Positions 23,801 through 26,328 of a stretch of DNA of 26,328 bases are shown here, piece by piece (the stretch's first letter is position 1; each line of letters starts with the position of its first letter). Where the stretch lies: positions 1 to 26,328 of the forward strand of contig CAYWIM010000068.1 in NCBI GenBank assembly GCA_964458325.1, given 5' to 3'. The notes beneath the pieces were generated by a model. It saw only the letters and a program-made list of their open reading frames with translations, had not been told where the DNA came from and searched no databases. This stretch comes from JAGMXM01 sp964458325 (GTDB taxonomy: Bacteria > Verrucomicrobiota > Verrucomicrobiia > Limisphaerales > UBA1319). The position numbers were made by a program, and so were the translations under genes.

Positions 23801-24000
23801 TCCTGCAAGCTCTGCCAGGTGTGCGAGCCGGTCAGAAAAACCGGCCGACCGGTCGGATCGGCGAAATAGCGCGGATTGGCGGTGCATGTGCGCAAAGGGC
23901 CCATCCGCTGTGGGAGCGCGCTCTCTGGCGCCGCGCTCAGAGCGATTGCCGGAATCGACGCAGCGAGTATTGGAACGATGCGGAGAAGCAAGTGTTTCAT
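20845..24000 (-). CDS. Secreted fusion of a GH5-like barrel protein and a GH97 glycosidase
   Basis: A 1051-residue protein with a signal peptide (LLLRIVPILAASIPAIALSA). Residues about 40-460 form a TIM-barrel glycosidase-like region (RYFADPTGRPVFLTGSHTW, NFIRLWRWE, YEICNEG with candidate acid/base E236, and LLDTDHIGW, where GH5-type enzymes often have the nucleophile) ending in a beta domain. Residues about 465-1051 are a complete GH97 enzyme: N-terminal beta-sandwich, then TWIDFDVAMGWEYHLVDAG, GAKLDFFDHH and EFHGCTLPSGERRRYPHFMT with AEGVAGMEK. Asp in the KLDFF position (D813) plus E875 fits the retaining alpha-galactosidase-like branch of GH97. Both families normally occur as separate proteins. 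It begins 25 nt after the isomerase-like gene, so the two form one unit. Confidence 0.87.
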   Translation of the reverse strand: MKHLLLRIVPILAASIPAIALSAAPESALPQRMGPLRTCTANPRYFADPTGRPVFLTGSHTWQSLQDGILSNYTAVAQPFDYRGYLDLLETNRHNFIRLWRWELTDHEPQPWQRTGPGQALDGKARFDLRRFDPAYFDRLRARVIAARDRGIYVSIMLFEDWIFMNKRKDHPVEKHPFHRDNNTSGIDGDGNGDGWGIEIHTLQSPAVLEVQKAYVRKVIETVNDLDNVLYEICNEGIRHTRDWQYEMVRFVKSVEASLPNQHPVGMTSVGDMNEDCLKSPADWTSLATTGWDKPKDPWTSNPPPADGQKVCLLDTDHIGWKVFMNDAGFTRAWVWKSFTRGHNALLMENLAGSDGWIAGRAAMGHARRLAERLNLAAMIPHPELASSGYCLADPGKAYVVYMPERRECAVDLSAAAGSLEVEWIRAADGTSRQADAVPGGGRRTFRSPFPGDAVLYLHHVPAVSEWTVASPSRTIRATVMLDENSGTVSYRVESRGLTVIELSPLGIATSQGDFTCGMTFVSRTAHEIRETYSLPVGKRSAYVNSANELALAFRKDQRAMQIRFRCYDDGIAFRYDLDGSGPVTISSETSGFRLPGSGAVTYWGQEHPNNYGYETMLGRVESSRISMPVLVELETAKHFLFVAQAASYGTYIVPHFERQDRQLNVRFPLDQEKPVETSLPFQSPWRLAIISPNTLAAIVESTMIENLNPPTEPELRNAGWIRPGRASWDFLAGDRDKPQTWIDFDVAMGWEYHLVDAGFARRFDVAAATKYAREKNVRIIGWGYTPDLNSPEKAEEILARYAGMGLSGAKLDFFDHHPFSGEKRTRDFEDTQASLKMRDYLMEIAAKHQLVLEFHGCTLPSGERRRYPHFMTAEGVAGMEKRNPKIENELTIPYVRNIMGPVSFTVIKFDRSLGSHAYQMAQTVVYEAGIQIYAERHDRLLAFPGVEFLKKAPSAWDETRFIDGYPGTHAIFARRKGSDWYLGGMTDAPRTARIPLRFLDGNASYQARIYRDGPTPTNLVTETRTLIQSGTLEIPMLERGGFAVRIEAAK

Positions 24001-24025
24001 GAAACGAGCGTTTGCCGAATTCTGG

Positions 24026-25615
24026 TTACGCCTCGGAAACCAATTGCAGTTTGAGCCGCGAGCAGAGTTCTTTCACCTGGGGCTCGAGATCGCCATAGAA
24101 GGTGACGCGATGCCATCCCATGGACCAGTGCTCGGTCAATTTCTCGAGGTCGCCCTGGACGACGGCCTCCAATTTGGTGCGGCAAGCCATGTCGCTCGGG
24201 TTGTTCGCGATCGTCTTGGCGCGATGGAACAGCACTTGCCGGGTTATCGGATTGATTTCGAGTGTGGTTGTCATGTAGCCGGTGGGCAGAAGGGATCGGA
24301 TGGATGCGCCCTGGCGATCCTCCGAGTGTGTGAGGATCTGGAACGGATTTGCGGCGCCGCCGGGTCCGAACGGCTTAGTGGGGGCCACGCAGTGGGCGTA
24401 GACGATGGCGTTCTTCGAGGTGTCGATGACCGGATCGGAGATGTAGCCGGGCCGGCCCGTGAGCACGCTGATGGCCGCCATTGTCATGGCGGACATCTGA
24501 TCCGCCTCGCAGCCGCCCACGAACCCGTCGTCGTTCAACTGGCAAAAGCCCAGGCACGGGTAAGCCTTCAGGTGGCCGCCGTAAAAGCCGGCCAGGCAGT
24601 GGATGCTGATTCCGCGTGCGCCATGCTGGCTCATCAGCTCTTTCATGGCGACGCACATCGCGCCGGCTTTCTCGATCTCCTCCGGCTGCACGCCGCCGAT
24701 CGATTGGGCCTTCTGCATCCATCGCTCGGCAAACGATCTGGCCGCTTTTCGGTCGGCCCGATCGTAGGCGGCCGCCATGGTTTCGAACGGGATCGGAATG
24801 AACTCGATTCCGGTGACCTTTTGGCTCGCTTGGCGCATCGGATCTCCACCGCGGCCGCCTCCGACCACCAGGAGGCGAGTTCGGCGGAGTTCCTGAATGG
24901 CCTTGTCCATATCGAGCGATCGAACCGGATCGGCCTTGCAGGTCCAATCGGTCGTGGCCGGAGTGTTTTTCCGCCGGGCGGATCGGAATGCGGCGGCGAT
25001 TTCCGCCCCGCTCTTGCCCTGGGCCAATCCCGCAAAGCGCCGGGCGGAGGCGACGAGATCCGAGTCGTTTCCCGAGCTGACCCAATCCACCGGATGGCCC
25101 GCGCCCATGATCTTGGCGATCTCCCGGAGGAAGAGCCCGGATCCGCCATATAGATTGTCGGCCAGCAATGTGGGTTTGCCCGTGGCGCAGAGCTTGACGA
25201 TGTCGTTTTTCCAGCCGAGGCCCTGGATACAAACCAGGTAGCCATCCACCTCGGCATCGCGCTCGAGCACGGCCTCGGCATGGGCGGGATCGTTCATGAC
25301 GCTTGCCGTCCGGAACTCGATATCCGGACATTGGCTGGCAAGGAGAGCAGTGATCCGGTCGCGCCGGGCATCGAAGCGATAACCGACATTGGGCCAGATG
25401 GGCTTGTCGTTGGGTGTCTCGCAGAAGACCAGCCGGATCTTGGGACGCCTGGAGGGCGGTTGGGCCGCCCAAGGTCGAATCCCGCTCGACAGCGAGGCCG
25501 ACCCGCAGGCCATGCAAGCCGCGCAACGGGAAACGAACCGGCGCCGGGTGATGGCCGTTCCCGATCGATCGGGATCGTCGAGGGGCAAAGGGGGGATGGC
25601 GTTTGGTTTCTTCAT
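24026..25615 (-). CDS. Tat-exported L-fucose/arabinose-isomerase-like protein
   Basis: A 529-residue protein with a twin-arginine signal (TRRRFVSRCAACMACGSA, about residues 23-40) after a long n-region. The rest resembles the FucI/AraA fold: IRLVFCETPNDKPIW near 60, LLADNLYGGSG, GISIHCLAGFYGG, then GFVGGCEADQMSAMTMAAIS (E370) and TTTLEINPITRQVLFHRAKT (H464), with Glu and His where metal-binding residues are expected. Family members are usually cytoplasmic; export means it acts on a periplasmic sugar or is a non-catalytic sugar binder. No clear ribosome-binding site precedes the ATG. It is first in a minus unit with the GH5-like/GH97 fusion 25 nt downstream. Fold assignment is good, activity uncertain. 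Confidence 0.78.
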   Translation of the reverse strand: MKKPNAIPPLPLDDPDRSGTAITRRRFVSRCAACMACGSASLSSGIRPWAAQPPSRRPKIRLVFCETPNDKPIWPNVGYRFDARRDRITALLASQCPDIEFRTASVMNDPAHAEAVLERDAEVDGYLVCIQGLGWKNDIVKLCATGKPTLLADNLYGGSGLFLREIAKIMGAGHPVDWVSSGNDSDLVASARRFAGLAQGKSGAEIAAAFRSARRKNTPATTDWTCKADPVRSLDMDKAIQELRRTRLLVVGGGRGGDPMRQASQKVTGIEFIPIPFETMAAAYDRADRKAARSFAERWMQKAQSIGGVQPEEIEKAGAMCVAMKELMSQHGARGISIHCLAGFYGGHLKAYPCLGFCQLNDDGFVGGCEADQMSAMTMAAISVLTGRPGYISDPVIDTSKNAIVYAHCVAPTKPFGPGGAANPFQILTHSEDRQGASIRSLLPTGYMTTTLEINPITRQVLFHRAKTIANNPSDMACRTKLEAVVQGDLEKLTEHWSMGWHRVTFYGDLEPQVKELCSRLKLQLVSEA

Positions 25616-25686
25616 TTTCTGATTTTGTGCCTGCAGGATGGAGACGTGTCAATGCATTCGACACGCAATGGGACGGCGGGGGCGCA

Positions 25687-25800
25687 GGACAAAATACTCC
25701 GGCTCTTGGTGCGTCCGGTCGCAGTTGGGCCATCGTCCGCAGTTTGTCTTCTCCCCCTCCGCGGCAGTGGAGGGGAAGGTCGGGGAGAGGCGGTCAATGG
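25687..25800. repeat. Hairpin repeat copy E, partial
   Basis: Same orientation as the copy at 5735-5955. It shares the left flank (GGACAAAATnCTnCGGCTCTTGGTG, then GGTCGCAGTTGGG) and a degenerate type 1 hairpin with 7-bp arms (25754-25760 / 25769-25775) followed by GGTCGGGGAGAGGCGG. The type 2 hairpin is missing. It lies in the 293-nt gap between two divergent genes. Confidence 0.8.
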
Positions 25801-25908
25801 GTTTTGGAGCGCCGTCCCAACGCAGTTGACGTCGTATGCCGGATGGAGGAGACTACTAGTGACTCGCATGTCCACGTCAAACCGCGCATAAACTTTGAAC
25901 CGCAACCC

Positions 25909-26250
25909 ATGACAACACTCGGCGATTTTGCGCACTGCCGCCGGCTCGGACAATGGCTCCCGCTCTGCATGATGGCCGGTTTGCTGGCCGGGGTGAGCGG
26001 GTGCGGTCCATCGGGCGGCTCGAGGGAGAACCAAGCTGCGGGCCAAGCCGCCGCAAGCGACATCGAGATCAACCGGGTGCTGAGCGAGCTGACCCAGTTG
26101 GTCCGGAAATACAGCGTCGAGCAGCGCCAGGCGCCCCAGAGCCTGGACACCCTGGTGGCCAAGGGTTATTTGGCTCGCGTCCCGCCTGCCCCGGATGGCA
26201 AGCGGTTCGCGATCACGAAGAACCTCGAGGTCGTGCTGGCCGACCGTTAA
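25909..26250 (+). CDS. Small lipoprotein with pseudopilin-like C terminus
   Basis: A 113-residue lipoprotein. The signal peptide RRLGQWLPLCMMAGLLAGVS ends in a lipobox (VSGC, Cys 32), followed by a Ser/Gly/Ala linker. The C-terminal 65 residues (INRVLSELTQLVRKYSVEQR, QAPQSLDTLVAKGYLARVPP and APDGKRF) match the short pseudopilin-like module common in Verrucomicrobiota proteins, here as a stand-alone lipid-anchored copy. It is related in style to the C termini of the proteins at 7440-8912 and 9274-10845. The ATG at 25909 supplies the positively charged n-region; no good ribosome-binding site is seen. Function unknown. Confidence 0.78.
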   Translation: MTTLGDFAHCRRLGQWLPLCMMAGLLAGVSGCGPSGGSRENQAAGQAAASDIEINRVLSELTQLVRKYSVEQRQAPQSLDTLVAKGYLARVPPAPDGKRFAITKNLEVVLADR

Positions 26251-26282
26251 GGGTGGCCATGCACTGCGGGCTTAGGGTCTGT

Positions 26283-26305
26283 GCAAAAATGAATTTCGAT
26301 TTTGC
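26283..26305. terminator. Possible stem-loop after the lipoprotein gene
   Basis: GCAAAAAT (26283-26290) and ATTTTGC (26299-26305) can pair with one bulged A, 32 nt after the lipoprotein stop. The stem is AT-rich and weak. The segment GGGTCTGTGCAAAAAT also looks like the terminal inverted repeat of some insertion sequences, so this may instead be the edge of an element running out of the window. Confidence 0.3.
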
Positions 26306-26328
26306 TGGAGGGGATTGGGCGGGCTGGC

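Noticed and set aside
23876..25153. A 425-codon open frame on + opposite the isomerase-like gene
   Set aside because: Antisense shadow without motifs, overlapping two well-supported minus genes.

Overview
The window is GC-rich, densely coded bacterial chromosomal DNA. I infer a Verrucomicrobiota-like host, probably of the Pedosphaerales/Limisphaerales type. The clues are several large uncharacterised envelope proteins ending in pseudopilin-like or DUF1559-like segments, an ECF-sigma-like stub next to them, SusCD-free sugar loci with GH106, GH97 and MFS genes, and Tat-exported sugar-isomerase-like proteins. This is inference from family knowledge; there is no rRNA or other phylogenetic marker in the window.

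Layout. 1-465: a cluster of GC-rich hairpin repeats. 466-5663: an ABC exporter on + converging on a tightly overlapping four-gene minus operon (E2-like acyltransferase fold, AUR1-type PAP2 phosphatase, DUF6125 protein, Dus tRNA-dihydrouridine synthase). 5664-6009: the same hairpin repeat, inverted. 6010-10845: two divergent units of exported or membrane proteins of unknown function; the minus unit begins with a 49-codon ORF that looks like the start of an ECF sigma factor. 10854-10884: a perfect 10-bp inverted repeat between two convergent genes.

10903-18134 is a plant-polysaccharide (probably rhamnose/pectin-type) locus: a secreted beta-helix protein divergent from an operon of L-arabinose/L-fucose-isomerase-family enzyme, hexuronate-type MFS transporter and GH106 alpha-L-rhamnosidase. 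20845-25615 is a second sugar unit on minus: a Tat-exported isomerase-like protein followed by a 1051-residue protein that fuses a GH5-like barrel to a GH97 enzyme. The window ends with a small lipoprotein (25909-26250).

Between the two sugar loci, 18135-20840 is a scrap-yard of mobile DNA: a frameshifted toprim (relaxase/primase-type) remnant, then two almost identical 257-bp direct repeats carrying the 5' half of a REP-associated (RAYT/Y1) transposase with the same frameshift. They bracket a two-gene cassette, 19354-20531: a protein with a signal peptide and a C-terminal domain resembling polymorphic-toxin tails, overlapping by 4 nt a 120-residue protein resembling immunity proteins. This putative secreted toxin-immunity pair is the most interesting part of the window.

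A by-eye count finds about 60 copies of the palindrome CTCGAG across the window (roughly 9 expected from base composition); it is nearly absent from the mobile region, which supports foreign origin of that segment.
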